DNA of 64,000 nucleotides from Pinirhizobacter sp036499745 (GCF_036499745.1 NZ_DASYDG010000032.1:1-64000); one strand, 5' to 3'. Shown: positions 52,183 through 61,733, numbered from the stretch's first letter. Translations and numbers: made by a program. Notes: generated by a model from the sequence alone, not told the origin.

Positions 52183-52608
52183 TCAGGTCTCTCCAGCGGG
52201 TGCAACGACAAGGGAATGGGGAAATAGATCGGGGGGAATCGCTACCGGCCGCATGGAGGCAAGCTCCACACAGGCGACCCGGACCGTGGCGCGCAGTAGC
52301 GGCGTCCCGTCGATCCGGTGAATCTCCTGGGCGAAAAGAATACTGGCTGAACGACGCTGTTTGACCGCCACCGTGACCAGCAGTTCATCATCCAGTCGGG
52401 CCGGGCGGAGGAAATCCAGGGTCATTTCCCTCACCACGAAGGCAAGACCGGTGTCCTGGCTGAGGCGAATCTGGTCCATGCCAGCGGCCCGAAGGAACTC
52501 GGTACGACCCCGTTCCAGGAAGCGGACGTAGCTGGCGTGGTAGACCACGCCACCGGCGTCGGTATCTTCCCAGTAGATGCGGACCGGCCACGAAAATGCG
52601 CCGTTCAT
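52183..52608 (-). CDS. ybgC: Acyl-CoA thioesterase YbgC of the Tol-Pal operon
   Basis: The start MNGAFSWPVRIYWEDTDAGG at 52608 overlaps the ruvB stop codon (ATGA). The 141-residue hotdog-fold protein has the catalytic Asp in YWEDTDAGGVVYHASYVRFL, followed by ERGRTEFLRAAGMDQ, both family hallmarks. It hydrolyses short acyl-CoA or acyl-carrier thioesters near the membrane. It opens the tol cluster here, as is typical. Confidence 0.95.
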   Translation of the reverse strand: MNGAFSWPVRIYWEDTDAGGVVYHASYVRFLERGRTEFLRAAGMDQIRLSQDTGLAFVVREMTLDFLRPARLDDELLVTVAVKQRRSASILFAQEIHRIDGTPLLRATVRVACVELASMRPVAIPPDLFPHSLVVAPAGET

Positions 52609-53645
52609 GCCTCGTCGCTGCCAAAAAGGTCCGGCGCCTGCGGCTGCCGTGGCGGCGGCGTCAGGCCCAGGTGCCGCCACGCCCTGGCGCTGGCCATGCG
52701 GCCCCGGGCGGTGCGGATCAGGAAGCCCTGCTGGATAAGATACGGCTCAACCACGTCTTCAAGCGTGCCACGGTCTTCCGAGAGGGCCGCGGCCAGCGAC
52801 TCCACGCCCACCGGGCCACCCTCGAAGTTGTTGATGATGATGTGCAGCAGGCGGCGGTCGAGATCGTCGAAGCCCTCCTGGTCCACCTGGAGCATGTCCA
52901 TGGCTGCGCGTGCTGCCAGGTGGGTGATGATGCCGTCGCCTCGCACTTCAGCGAAATCCCGTACCCGGCGAAGCAGCCGGTTGGCGATGCGCGGTGTACC
53001 ACGCGAACGGCGGGCGATCTCCACCGCCCCTTCCAGCGCGCATTCGATACTGAGGATGCGCGCGGCACGGCGGACGATAGCGGTGAGTTCGTCCACGTCG
53101 TAGAACTGCAGCCGCTGGATGATGCCGAAACGGTCACGCAGCGGCCCGGTAAGCAGGCCTGCGCGTGTGGTCGCCCCGATCAGGGTGAAGGGGGGCAGAT
53201 CGAGCTTGATCGAGCGGGCCGCGGGGCCTTCGCCGATCATGATGTCGATCTGGAAATCCTCCATCGCCGGATACAGCACTTCCTCCACCACGGGGGAAAG
53301 GCGGTGGATTTCATCCACGAACAGCACGTCGTTGGGTTCAAGGTTGGTCAGCAGGGCTGCGAGGTCGCCTGCCCGCTCCAGCACAGGGCCGGACGTGCTG
53401 CGCAGTTTCACACCCAGCTCATTTGCGATCACATGGGAAAGGGTAGTTTTGCCCAGTCCAGGCGGCCCGAAGATCAGCGTATGGTCAAGCGCCCCAACCC
53501 GCCGCCGCGCCGCCTCGATATAGATCGACATCTGCTCACGTACCGCCTGCTGCCCGAGATACTCGGACAGTCGCTTCGGGCGGATCGAGGCCTCGAGGGC
53601 CTCGTCGTCCATGGCGGCAGCGGCAGTGACGATGCGGTCGGTCAT
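52605..53645 (-). CDS. ruvB: Holliday junction helicase RuvB
   Basis: The 346-residue AAA+ ATPase has Walker A in FGPPGLGKTTLSHVIANEL near 60-78, Walker B in VLFVDEIHRLSPVVEEVLYP near 110, sensor 1 in TLIGATTRAGLLTGPLRDRF near 155 and the arginine finger region. The start RPKRLSEYLGQQAVREQMS lies after an extended N-terminus. RuvB drives branch migration with RuvA. It is apart from ruvA by kup and an orphan gene. Confidence 0.97.
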   Translation of the reverse strand: MTDRIVTAAAAMDDEALEASIRPKRLSEYLGQQAVREQMSIYIEAARRRVGALDHTLIFGPPGLGKTTLSHVIANELGVKLRSTSGPVLERAGDLAALLTNLEPNDVLFVDEIHRLSPVVEEVLYPAMEDFQIDIMIGEGPAARSIKLDLPPFTLIGATTRAGLLTGPLRDRFGIIQRLQFYDVDELTAIVRRAARILSIECALEGAVEIARRSRGTPRIANRLLRRVRDFAEVRGDGIITHLAARAAMDMLQVDQEGFDDLDRRLLHIIINNFEGGPVGVESLAAALSEDRGTLEDVVEPYLIQQGFLIRTARGRMASARAWRHLGLTPPPRQPQAPDLFGSDEA

Positions 53646-53795
53646 CGCCGTATTATGGCATTAACAAGGGTATTCCCTCGCCAATTGGGTATTTGCGCGG
53701 CGCAGGGACATCCAATCGCTCCGATCCACGTGACCCAGGCAAGATCCCCTACCGAGCGCGTCTCGCCAGGTCAACCGGTTCCGGAACCGATCACC

Positions 53796-54770
53796 CTATA
53801 CGCCCAGTTTCGCCGAGATGGCGCTTATCAGCTTGCCGTAATAGCCGTTTTCGTAAGGCTTCAGATCCAGTTCCATGATGCCGGCACGTACACGTTTATA
53901 TGTCTGGAAATCCTTTATATCGCCACTCTCTTTGTATCTATTATCCGCGGCGTGGATGAATTCAGCGCGTGTGGGCGGATGGACGTAGCCTTTGTGCTCG
54001 AGTTCGGATTGATGCCTGAAAACCCATTCCGATACATCGCGCGAGTCCATGATGGAGTCATCGACCTCGCCCAGAAGTTCATAGCGTTCAATAATTTCTT
54101 CAGCGTCGAAGAAATCAATATTCTCCCTGTCGTCCAGATTGGCAGTGACGTCCTTTATGACATCTTCAAAGATGTCGGCGAGTTCCTTGTACCTGGAGGG
54201 AAGAACGGTATTGACTCCAGCGGATCGACCCAGGAGTTTTATACATATATCGTGTTCTGTATCAAAAAACTTGTCTTGCCCTGCACCGAAGTTGTATCTG
54301 CTTGACGTGCCAAATTCCCTGTCGGAACAGATATCGCTTGCCATTTCTCCCAGGCACCTGACCTTTGAATATGCCAAGGAAAAGTCGTCATGGCGATGGC
54401 GCCCCCAGCACCCATCAAACGCCGTGGCGATTTCCTTGGTGGTCGTGGAAAAGGGTTTGGCGTTGGCCCCGGCCAATGGACTTGCCAATAGGGCGAAAAC
54501 CAGCGTCGACGCTGGATTCCTGGCAGCCGCGCTGGCCATGCTGGCCACCGCACCCTGGGACACGGTGAAAAGATTGCTCAAAAAACTTTTATTGGCGTTG
54601 CTTTGCGGCTTCAGGTTCTCTTCAAAAGCTTTTATTTGGCACTGATGACCAAGCACATCCCATTGCAAAGCGGCATTCGGAAGCAAGCTACCCAGATTCA
54701 TGTTTATGTCCTGTCCAATGGCTGTACGGTTGCCACCGGCGAACGGCGATGACGTGGCCATCTTAGCCAT
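53796..54770 (-). CDS. Orphan protein of unknown function in the ruv locus
   Basis: The 324-residue protein has a hydrophilic first 83 residues and one hydrophobic stretch near 84-108 (NPASTLVFALLASPLAGANA). About 215 charged residues follow with several cysteines (FDGCWGRHRHDD, SKVRCLGEM, SDICSDREFG, EHDICIKLLG) and an acidic middle (IFEDVIKDVTANLDDRENID). GGAGGG precedes the ATG pair at 54770 and 54761. The DNA is visibly richer in A and T (codons such as ATA, TTA, AGA) than ruvB and kup on either side, suggesting insertion by transfer. No family is recognised; layout resembles the gene at 21086-21976. Confidence 0.7.
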   Translation of the reverse strand: MAKMATSSPFAGGNRTAIGQDINMNLGSLLPNAALQWDVLGHQCQIKAFEENLKPQSNANKSFLSNLFTVSQGAVASMASAAARNPASTLVFALLASPLAGANAKPFSTTTKEIATAFDGCWGRHRHDDFSLAYSKVRCLGEMASDICSDREFGTSSRYNFGAGQDKFFDTEHDICIKLLGRSAGVNTVLPSRYKELADIFEDVIKDVTANLDDRENIDFFDAEEIIERYELLGEVDDSIMDSRDVSEWVFRHQSELEHKGYVHPPTRAEFIHAADNRYKESGDIKDFQTYKRVRAGIMELDLKPYENGYYGKLISAISAKLGV

Positions 54771-54863
54771 GCCCTCCGGGAAAGACTTTCAATATCGGGT
54801 CATGCTGTAAAGGCTCCCCTACACGGCTGTCGAGCCCGTGGGTCCAGGAAAAACCCGACCTGA

Positions 54864-56750
54864 CTAGATCTCCACCTGCGCACCCAATTCGATCAACCGG
54901 TTGCCGGGGATCTGGAAAAACGCCGTCGCAGGAAGCGCATTGCGCGCCATGAATGCAAATAGCTTGTCGCGCCACAACGCCATGCCAGGCCGACGGACAT
55001 CGGCGACGATGGTCTCGCGGGACAGGAAGAAGGTGGTGTCCATCAGGTCGAAGCCCAGGCCCTTGGCCTGGCAGCGCTGCAGGGCGAGCGGGATGTTCGG
55101 ATCCTCGGCAAAACCGAAGCGCACCTGCAGGCCGTAGAAGCCACCGCCCATGTCCACGATGTCCAGGCGCTCGTCGTTGTCGGCCACCGGTGTTTCCAGC
55201 ACGTCGACGGTGAGCATCACGTTGCGCTCGTGCAGCACCTTGTTGTGCTTGAGGTTATGCAGCATGGCGTGCGGTACGGAATTCTGGTTGGCGGTGAGGA
55301 ATACCGCCGTGCCCGGCACGCGCAGCGGCGGGTGCTCGGCAATATTCTCGATAAAGGGCGCCAGGGCCAGGCCGGACTGCTTGATCTCGCGTACTACCAG
55401 GTCTCGGCCACGGCGCCAGGTGGTCATCATGGTGAAGATAACCACGCCCAGCACCAGCGGGAACCAGCCGCCATGGGCGATCTTCAGCGCATTGGCGCCG
55501 AAGAAGGAAAGGTCGGTGATGAGGAAGATGATGCCGACGGAAATCACAGCGGCCCAGTTCCAGTTCCAGCGCTTGCGCGCCACCACCAGGGCCAGCATGG
55601 TGGTCATGGTCATGGTGCCGGTGACGGCAATGCCATAGGCCGCGCCCAGGTTGCTGGATGAGCGGAAACCCACCACCGCCAGCAATACCAGCACCAGCAA
55701 CAGCCGGTTGATCCACGGCAGGAAGATCTGCCCGGACATCTCGCGTGAGGTGTGCTTGACCGCCATGCGCGGGGAATACCCCAGCTGCATGGCCTCGCGG
55801 GTCATCGAAAATGCGCCGGAGATCACCGCCTGTGAGGCGATCAGCGCCGCCATGGAGGACAACACCACCATTGGGTACAACAGGCTTTCCGGCACCAGCT
55901 TGTAGAACGGGTTTTCGATGGCCCTCTGGTCGTGCAGCAGCAACGCACCCTGGCCGAAGTAGTTGATCAGCAGCGACGGCAGCACGAAGAAGAACCACGA
56001 CACGCGGATCGAACGCTTGCCGAAATGGCCCATGTCGGCATAGAGCGCCTCGGCGCCGGTGAGCGCCAGCACCACGCCGCCCAGCGCGATGAAGGCGCCG
56101 CGGCCATGCGACTGGAAGAATTCCACCGCATACCACGGGTTCAGTGCCAACAGCACCTGGGGATGGGCGATGATCTGCCGCGCGCCCAGTACGGCCAGCA
56201 CGATGAACCAGGTGATCATCACCGGCGCGAAGGCCCGGCCCACCAGGTGCGTGCCGTGGCGCTGGATGCCGAACAGCAACAGGATGATCCCCACGCAGAT
56301 CGGGATGATGTAGGTACTGAGCCCGGGCGCTGCGATTTCCAGGCCCTCCACCGCCGAGAGCACCGACATCGCCGGGGTGATCACGCCATCACCGTAGAAC
56401 AGCGAAGCTCCGAAAATACCGATCGCCGCCAGTACCCAGCGGGCCCGCGAATGACCCACCATGCTGCGCTGGGCCAGCGCCATCAGTGCCATGATGCCGC
56501 CTTCGCCCTTGTTGTCCGCACGCATCACGAAGGTCACGTACTTCAGTGACACCACCATGATCAGCGACCAGAAAATCAGCGAAAGCACGCCCAGTACCGC
56601 GACAGGTTCCGGCTGCATGCCATGCATGCCGAGGGTTTCCTTCATCGCGTACAGCGGGCTGGTGCCGATATCGCCGAAGACGACACCAACGGCACCCGCC
56701 GCGAGCACGGCCAGCGAATGGCGTTGGGTTTCGTTGGTTTGCACGATCAA
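54864..56750 (-). CDS. kup: Low-affinity potassium transporter Kup
   Basis: The 628-residue protein has 12 membrane segments and the Kup signature GVVFGDIGTSPLYAMKETLG near 21-40, with GEGGIMALMALAQR near 82 and a C-terminal cytosolic domain (about 460-628). It takes up potassium with protons. Translation appears to begin at a TTG overlapping the ruvA stop codon (TTGA), although a GTG two codons later is possible. Kup between ruvA and ruvB is recalled as usual in Xanthomonadales. Confidence 0.94.
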   Translation of the reverse strand: MIVQTNETQRHSLAVLAAGAVGVVFGDIGTSPLYAMKETLGMHGMQPEPVAVLGVLSLIFWSLIMVVSLKYVTFVMRADNKGEGGIMALMALAQRSMVGHSRARWVLAAIGIFGASLFYGDGVITPAMSVLSAVEGLEIAAPGLSTYIIPICVGIILLLFGIQRHGTHLVGRAFAPVMITWFIVLAVLGARQIIAHPQVLLALNPWYAVEFFQSHGRGAFIALGGVVLALTGAEALYADMGHFGKRSIRVSWFFFVLPSLLINYFGQGALLLHDQRAIENPFYKLVPESLLYPMVVLSSMAALIASQAVISGAFSMTREAMQLGYSPRMAVKHTSREMSGQIFLPWINRLLLVLVLLAVVGFRSSSNLGAAYGIAVTGTMTMTTMLALVVARKRWNWNWAAVISVGIIFLITDLSFFGANALKIAHGGWFPLVLGVVIFTMMTTWRRGRDLVVREIKQSGLALAPFIENIAEHPPLRVPGTAVFLTANQNSVPHAMLHNLKHNKVLHERNVMLTVDVLETPVADNDERLDIVDMGGGFYGLQVRFGFAEDPNIPLALQRCQAKGLGFDLMDTTFFLSRETIVADVRRPGMALWRDKLFAFMARNALPATAFFQIPGNRLIELGAQVEI

Positions 56751-57346
56751 TTCCCCAGCGCGGCGCGTAGCGCCTTGCGGATGATAGCCTCGGCGTCATC
56801 GCCGTCGGCAGCGGTTTTCTGCACCAGGCGCGATACTTCCACTGGCTTGTAGCCCAGTTGCAGTAGAGCCACGGTGGCTTCGCCGGCGGCATCGAGCGGT
56901 GCGCCGGATGGCATTGAGCCGTTGGCTGGAAGGGTCATACCGTTGGCGTCCACGCGATCGCGCAGTTCCACCACGATGCGTTCGGCAGTCTTCTTGCCGA
57001 TGCCAGGGATTTTTGTCAGCGCTACCACGTCGCCGGCAAGCACTAGGCGGGAGAACTGGTCGGTGGATACGCCCGAAAGTACCGCCAGCGCGATCTTGGC
57101 GCCGATGCCGGACACTTTAAGCAGGTTCCGGAACAACGCGCGCTCGTGCTCGTGCATGAAGCCGTACAACGCGACGGAGTCTTCCTTCACCGCATGATGG
57201 GTAAGGAGTGTCACTTCCTTGCCCGTGGCCGGAAGCTCGTAGATGGTGGACATCGGAGCGTCCACCTCGTATCCCACGCCGCCGACATCGATCAGCAGGC
57301 TGGGCGGCTGTTTGGTTACCAGGATGCCGCGTAAACGTCCGATCAT
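56747..57346 (-). CDS. ruvA: Holliday junction protein RuvA
   Basis: ATG 57346 (MIGRLRGILVTKQPPSLLID) overlaps the ruvC stop codon (ATGA). The 199-residue protein has an OB-fold N-terminus, two helix-hairpin-helix motifs (LLKVSGIGAKIALAVLSG near 75 and LTKIPGIGKKTAERIVVEL near 110) and a C-terminal RuvB-binding domain. RuvA tetramers hold the junction for RuvB. Confidence 0.97.
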   Translation of the reverse strand: MIGRLRGILVTKQPPSLLIDVGGVGYEVDAPMSTIYELPATGKEVTLLTHHAVKEDSVALYGFMHEHERALFRNLLKVSGIGAKIALAVLSGVSTDQFSRLVLAGDVVALTKIPGIGKKTAERIVVELRDRVDANGMTLPANGSMPSGAPLDAAGEATVALLQLGYKPVEVSRLVQKTAADGDDAEAIIRKALRAALGN

Positions 57347-57864
57347 CGGCGCCGCCTCCATGCGGTGCGGGGAATACCCAGCCGCTCGATGCTCGAGCGG
57401 GTGTGGGCGTGGGTCACGGCGATCGCCAGGGCATCGGCGGCGTCCGCCTGGATGGGCCCCTTGATCGACAACAGGATGCCGATCATGTGTTGCACCTGGC
57501 TTTTGTCGGCGCGTCCACCGCCGACGACTGCCTGCTTTACTTCACTGGCCGCATATTCGTGCACGACGATCCCCTGGTTGACCAGTGCGCAAATGGCAGC
57601 GCCGCGCGCCTGGCCCAGTTTAAGTGCCGAATCGGGATTGCGGGCCATGAAGACACGCTCGATCGAGGCCTCGGTAGGCTGGTGCGTGCCCACGATAGCT
57701 TGCAGTTCGTCGAAAATTCGTTTCAGCCGCAGTGGAAAGGTGGCTTCGCCGGCCACGGCCAAGGCGCCATGGAACACATGGCGAAGGCTGCCGTCGTCGG
57801 TGACGTCAATTATCCCCACGCCCGTGCGTTGGCTGCCCGGGTCGATGCCGATGATGCGCGTCAT
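57343..57864 (-). CDS. ruvC: Holliday junction resolvase RuvC
   Basis: ATG 57864 (MTRIIGIDPGSQRTGVGIID) gives 173 residues. The catalytic acids are Asp in GIDPGS near 7, Glu in EASIERVFMARNPDSALKLG near 67, and the pair in ADAADALAIAVTH near 140. The lysine-rich VKQAVVGGGRADKSQVQHM loop is also present. RuvC cuts junctions brought by RuvAB. Confidence 0.97.
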   Translation of the reverse strand: MTRIIGIDPGSQRTGVGIIDVTDDGSLRHVFHGALAVAGEATFPLRLKRIFDELQAIVGTHQPTEASIERVFMARNPDSALKLGQARGAAICALVNQGIVVHEYAASEVKQAVVGGGRADKSQVQHMIGILLSIKGPIQADAADALAIAVTHAHTRSSIERLGIPRTAWRRRR

Positions 57865-57907
57865 GGTGTTGGCGGTCGATGCGGGTGGGTGGGCCACCCG
57901 CGACGCT

Positions 57908-58642
57908 TCAGCCTTCGACCGGCGCTGAGAGCGCGGCGTTGTGATAGATCTCATGGACATCGTCGAGTTCTTCGAGCCAATCGATGAGGTCTCGCAGGGT
58001 TTCTTCCACTTCCGCAGGAACGGCCACGCGATTGGCCGGACGCATGACCAGGTCCGAGCTTTCCGCCTTCAGGCCCGCAGCTTTCAGGCCTTCCTCGACA
58101 GCATGGTAGTGCTCCCCGGCGCACAGCACGGTGCTCATGCCGCCTTCGTTCACCACGTCATCCGCGCCGGCCTCGAGCGCGGCCTCGAGGATCTTCTCTT
58201 CCTGCGCGGCATCCCCACCCGTGGCAAAGACGATTTCGCCGGTGCGGGCGAACTGGAAGGACACCGAGCCGTTGGTGCCGAGGTTGCCGCCGTGCTTGGT
58301 GAGCGCGTGGCGCACATCGGCCACCGCGCGCGTGGTGTTGTCGGTGACGCAGTCGATGATGATGGCCACGCCGCCGGGGCCGTAGCCCTCGTAGCGCACT
58401 TCCTGCATATCGGCGCCGCCGTCGGCACCCGAGCCGCGCTTGATCGCGCGCTCGATGGTGTCCCTGGTCATGTTGGCCGACAACGCCTTGTCCACGGCCG
58501 AACGCAGGCGCGGATTACCGGCGGGGTCGGTCACACCCGAGCGTGCCGCGACGGTGATTTCGCGGATCAGCTTGGTGAACACCTTGGCGCGCTTGGCGTC
58601 TTCGGCGTTCTTGCGACCTTCGATGGACGGGCCTCTACCCAT
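57908..58642 (-). CDS. YebC/PmpR-family translation or transcription factor
   Basis: The 244-residue protein begins MGRGPSIEGRKNAEDAKRAK, and has ANMTRDTIERAIKRGSGADG near 54 and VRYEGYGPGGVAIIIDCVTD near 80, all diagnostic of YebC/PmpR. Members bind DNA as regulators or help translate proline-rich stretches. It precedes ruvC, the standard order. Confidence 0.95.
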   Translation of the reverse strand: MGRGPSIEGRKNAEDAKRAKVFTKLIREITVAARSGVTDPAGNPRLRSAVDKALSANMTRDTIERAIKRGSGADGGADMQEVRYEGYGPGGVAIIIDCVTDNTTRAVADVRHALTKHGGNLGTNGSVSFQFARTGEIVFATGGDAAQEEKILEAALEAGADDVVNEGGMSTVLCAGEHYHAVEEGLKAAGLKAESSDLVMRPANRVAVPAEVEETLRDLIDWLEELDDVHEIYHNAALSAPVEG

Positions 58643-58714
58643 GGGATGTTCCTGCGTGCTGCAAGGTGGCGAAGGCGGGGATTTTACTCCAAAACGTGCA
58701 TCCGGCGCCCCGGC

Positions 58715-59353
58715 CTACCCCGCCGCAGCGGGGGCGGCCATGAAACGGCCGTCGCGCAGGAAGGCCGCGGCCTGCCGTGCCACCTCGGCGGACATGAGTA
58801 GCCCGGTATGGGTGGTTTCCACCAGGCAATGGTCGGCCAGGCCTGGCAGGCGGGTTTCGGCCACCGCCACGGAACCGTCATGTTCGTCGGCGAGTTCGCC
58901 CACCACCGAACCCAGGCCCATGGGCAGATAGCCGGCCACCATGCCGACCGCGCGCGGCCCGTCCCAGCTCTCAAAGCCGTGCTCGAGCAATTCGCGGGCA
59001 TTGCCCAGCAGGCGGTCGCCGCCCCAATGGCTGATCAGGCCACGCGCGGCGGCGCTGCCGGCGAGCGGCGATCCCAGGCAGACGATGCGCCCGTCCGGCA
59101 GGTCGGTATCCATGCAGGCCAGCAGCGCCAGCATGCCGCCAAGGCTGTGCCCTACCAGATGCACCGGGCCCGGCGCCAGTTCGCGCATCTTCCGCTGCAA
59201 ACGGACGATGGCTCGCCCGGGTGTGCCGGCCACGCTCATGTATTCGAAGCGATGGACCTGGAAGCCTTGCTCGATCAGGCGGCGGCGCAACAGGCCCATG
59301 GCGAAGGCACGCATCCACAGTCCATGCAGCAGGATGACGTGCTCGGTCGCCAC
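58715..59353 (-). CDS. Alpha/beta hydrolase, lipase-like
   Basis: The 212-residue protein starts at a GTG (59353) with ATEHVILLHGLWMRAFAMGL, which has the oxyanion HGLW. The nucleophile elbow is VHLVGHSLGGMLALLACMDT near 64-83 and the C-terminal His lies in CLVETTHTGLLMS near 185. It resembles PGAP1-like and triacylglycerol lipases, without a signal peptide. It follows aspS by six bases, so probably one transcript. Confidence 0.85.
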   Translation of the reverse strand: MATEHVILLHGLWMRAFAMGLLRRRLIEQGFQVHRFEYMSVAGTPGRAIVRLQRKMRELAPGPVHLVGHSLGGMLALLACMDTDLPDGRIVCLGSPLAGSAAARGLISHWGGDRLLGNARELLEHGFESWDGPRAVGMVAGYLPMGLGSVVGELADEHDGSVAVAETRLPGLADHCLVETTHTGLLMSAEVARQAAAFLRDGRFMAAPAAAG

Positions 59354-59359
59354 CAGCCG

Positions 59360-61129
59360 CTATCCCTTGCCCGGTGCGTCAGCCACACGCACGTGCAGTT
59401 CCTTCAGCTGGGCCAGGGCCACCGGCGACGGGGCATCGGTCATGAGGTCCTGGGCGCTGGTGGTCTTCGGGAAGGCGATGACATCGCGGATCGATTCGGT
59501 ACCGCCCATCAGCGCGGCGATGCGGTCGATGCCGAAGGCCAGGCCACCGTGGGGAGGCGCACCGAACTTCAGTGCCTTGAGCAGGAAACCAAACTTGGCC
59601 TCCGCTTCTTCGGCACTGATGCCCAACAGGCCAAACACGGCGCTCTGCATCTCCGGACGATGAATACGGATCGAACCGCCGCCGATCTCGTTGCCGTTCA
59701 TGACCATGTCGTAGCCGCGGCTGACCGCGGTGGCGGCGTTGGCGCGGAGGTCTTCGATGTCATCGACCTTCGGTGCGGTGAACGGATGATGCAGCGCCAC
59801 GAAGCGCTGTTCCTCCGCGTCGTATTCGAACATCGGGAAATCGGTGACCCAAAGCGGCTTCCAGCCTTCGGCGACGAAGCCACGGTCACGGCCGACTTTC
59901 AGGCGTACCTGGCCCATGAAGTCGGTGACCGTCTTCCAGGAGCCTGCGCCGAAGAACAGCATGTCGCCGGTGTCGGCGCCGGTGAGTTCGAACAGCGATG
60001 AGAGCGCGGTGTCGTCGAGGAACTTGGCCACCGGCGAGGCGATGCCTTCGCGGCCTTTGGATTTGTCTTCCACGCGCAGCCAGGCCAGGCCCTTGGCGCC
60101 GTACTTGCCGGCGTGCTCGGTGAGCTGGTCGATGTCCTTGCGGGTCATGGTGGCACCGCCGGGCACGCGGAAGGCGGCGACGCGGCCTTGCGGATCGTTC
60201 GCGGGGCCTGCAAACACCTGGAACTCCACGTGCTTCACCGCGCTGGCAACGTCGATGAGTTCCAGCGGGTTGCGCAGGTCTGGTTTGTCCGAACCGAAGC
60301 GCTGCATGGCCTCGGCCCAGGTCATGCGCGGGAACGACGCATCCAGTTCAACGTTGATGACGTCCATGAACACGTGGCGGATGAGCGCCTCGACGAAATC
60401 CTGCACGTCGCGTTCTTCGACGAAGGCAAATTCAAGGTCAAGCTGGGTAAATTCCGGCTGGCGGTCGGCGCGGAGGTCTTCGTCGCGAAAGCAGCGGGCG
60501 ATCTGATAGTACCGATCGAATCCGGCCATCATCAGGATCTGCTTGAACAACTGTGGCGACTGCGGCAGCGCGTAGAACTGGCCCGGATGCACACGGCTGG
60601 GCACCAGGTAATCGCGCGCACCCTCGGGCGTGGCCTTGGTCAGGATCGGCGTTTCGATGTCCTGGAAACCGGCATCGTCAAGGTAGCGGCGCAGCGAGCG
60701 CACCAGCGCGATGCGCGTGCGCATGATCTTCTGCATCTCGGGCCGGCGAAGGTCCAGGTAGCGGTAAGTCATGCGCATGTCTTCGTTGGGGCTCTCATGC
60801 AGGGCGAAGGGGAGATCCTTCGCTGCATTGAGCACCTCGACGGTATCGGCCACGAGCTCTACCGTGCCGGTGCGCAGCTTGTCGTTCGCGGCGATGCGCT
60901 TGCGCACGGAGCCGGTAACACGGATGCAGTATTCGTAGCCCAGTTCACCGGCTACTTTGAATCCGGCCTCGTTGTTCCGCTCGATCACCACCTGGGCGAT
61001 GCCCTCGTGATCGCGCAGGTCCACGAAGGCCACGTGGCTTTGCAGGCGAAGCGTATTGACCCAGCCACACAGGGTGACTTCCTGGCCTACGAGGGTCTCG
61101 TCGATGAGACCACAAAAGTGCGTACGCAT
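59360..61129 (-). CDS. aspS: Aspartyl-tRNA synthetase
   Basis: The 589-residue class II synthetase has the OB anticodon domain (VTLCGWVNTLRLQSHVAFVD), motif 2 in YYQIARCFRDEDLRADRQPE near 208-227, the bacterial GAD insertion (about 290-420), the flipping loop with ALHHPFTAPK near 445 and motif 3 in FGAPPHGGLAFGIDRIAALM near 528-547. It charges tRNA-Asp. Length is usual for bacteria. Confidence 0.97.
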   Translation of the reverse strand: MRTHFCGLIDETLVGQEVTLCGWVNTLRLQSHVAFVDLRDHEGIAQVVIERNNEAGFKVAGELGYEYCIRVTGSVRKRIAANDKLRTGTVELVADTVEVLNAAKDLPFALHESPNEDMRMTYRYLDLRRPEMQKIMRTRIALVRSLRRYLDDAGFQDIETPILTKATPEGARDYLVPSRVHPGQFYALPQSPQLFKQILMMAGFDRYYQIARCFRDEDLRADRQPEFTQLDLEFAFVEERDVQDFVEALIRHVFMDVINVELDASFPRMTWAEAMQRFGSDKPDLRNPLELIDVASAVKHVEFQVFAGPANDPQGRVAAFRVPGGATMTRKDIDQLTEHAGKYGAKGLAWLRVEDKSKGREGIASPVAKFLDDTALSSLFELTGADTGDMLFFGAGSWKTVTDFMGQVRLKVGRDRGFVAEGWKPLWVTDFPMFEYDAEEQRFVALHHPFTAPKVDDIEDLRANAATAVSRGYDMVMNGNEIGGGSIRIHRPEMQSAVFGLLGISAEEAEAKFGFLLKALKFGAPPHGGLAFGIDRIAALMGGTESIRDVIAFPKTTSAQDLMTDAPSPVALAQLKELHVRVADAPGKG

Positions 61130-61214
61130 GCGCTGCTGGCTCCGGGCCGCCGATGGCCATGATTCGGGTGGAAAAGACCCCGAATTCTAGCATGCGGCCC
61201 GAAGCCGGCCGCGA

Positions 61215-61733
61215 TCAGCGGCCGCGCTGGATCGCGAAGCGGCCTCGGCAGCCGCCATTGACCCAGATGCCATCGCGATTGGTGCCCCAGTTACGGCCCT
61301 GGATGCAACGGGTGTCCGAATCGTTGTTGACGATGGCCACGCGTGCACCGCGAAGATCGATCGGACAGACCTTGTAGCGGTTGTCCTCGCTACCGCAGAC
61401 CACGACCTGGTCGCGTGCGGGGGGACGACCGCCACCCCACCCGGGACCGCCCGGTCGGCCGCCGGCCTCGGCGAACTGACCCCGGCAACCTCGGTCGACC
61501 CAGATGGCTCCGCGCTCGAAGCCCCAGGTGCGGCCCCGGTCACAGCGGGTGTCGGAGTCCTGCTTCACCAGCTGGGCGTCGCGCCAGGGCACGCTGCAGC
61601 GGGCGTATTTGCCGTCGACGCTGCCGCAGGTAACCGCGCCGCCCCGGTGTTGCGCCTGGGCCGGCGCTGCCATGAACATCGATCCCGCCACCAAACCCAA
61701 GGTGGCCGCAAGGCCCCATGCACGCGCTTTCAT
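61215..61733 (-). CDS. Exported DUF3011 protein with two cysteine repeats
   Basis: ATG 61733 (MKARAWGLAATLGLVAGSMF) starts a signal peptide cut near QAQ. The mature part holds two copies of the DUF3011 unit: VTCGSVDGKYARCSVPWRDA with RCDRGRTWGFERGAIWVDRG, and VVCGSEDNRYKVCPIDLRGA with RCIQGRNWGTNRDGIWVNGG. A glycine-rich linker (GRPGGPGWGGGRPPA) separates them. Each has four cysteines and could be a small extracellular binding domain; function unknown. 172 residues. Confidence 0.88.
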   Translation of the reverse strand: MKARAWGLAATLGLVAGSMFMAAPAQAQHRGGAVTCGSVDGKYARCSVPWRDAQLVKQDSDTRCDRGRTWGFERGAIWVDRGCRGQFAEAGGRPGGPGWGGGRPPARDQVVVCGSEDNRYKVCPIDLRGARVAIVNNDSDTRCIQGRNWGTNRDGIWVNGGCRGRFAIQRGR

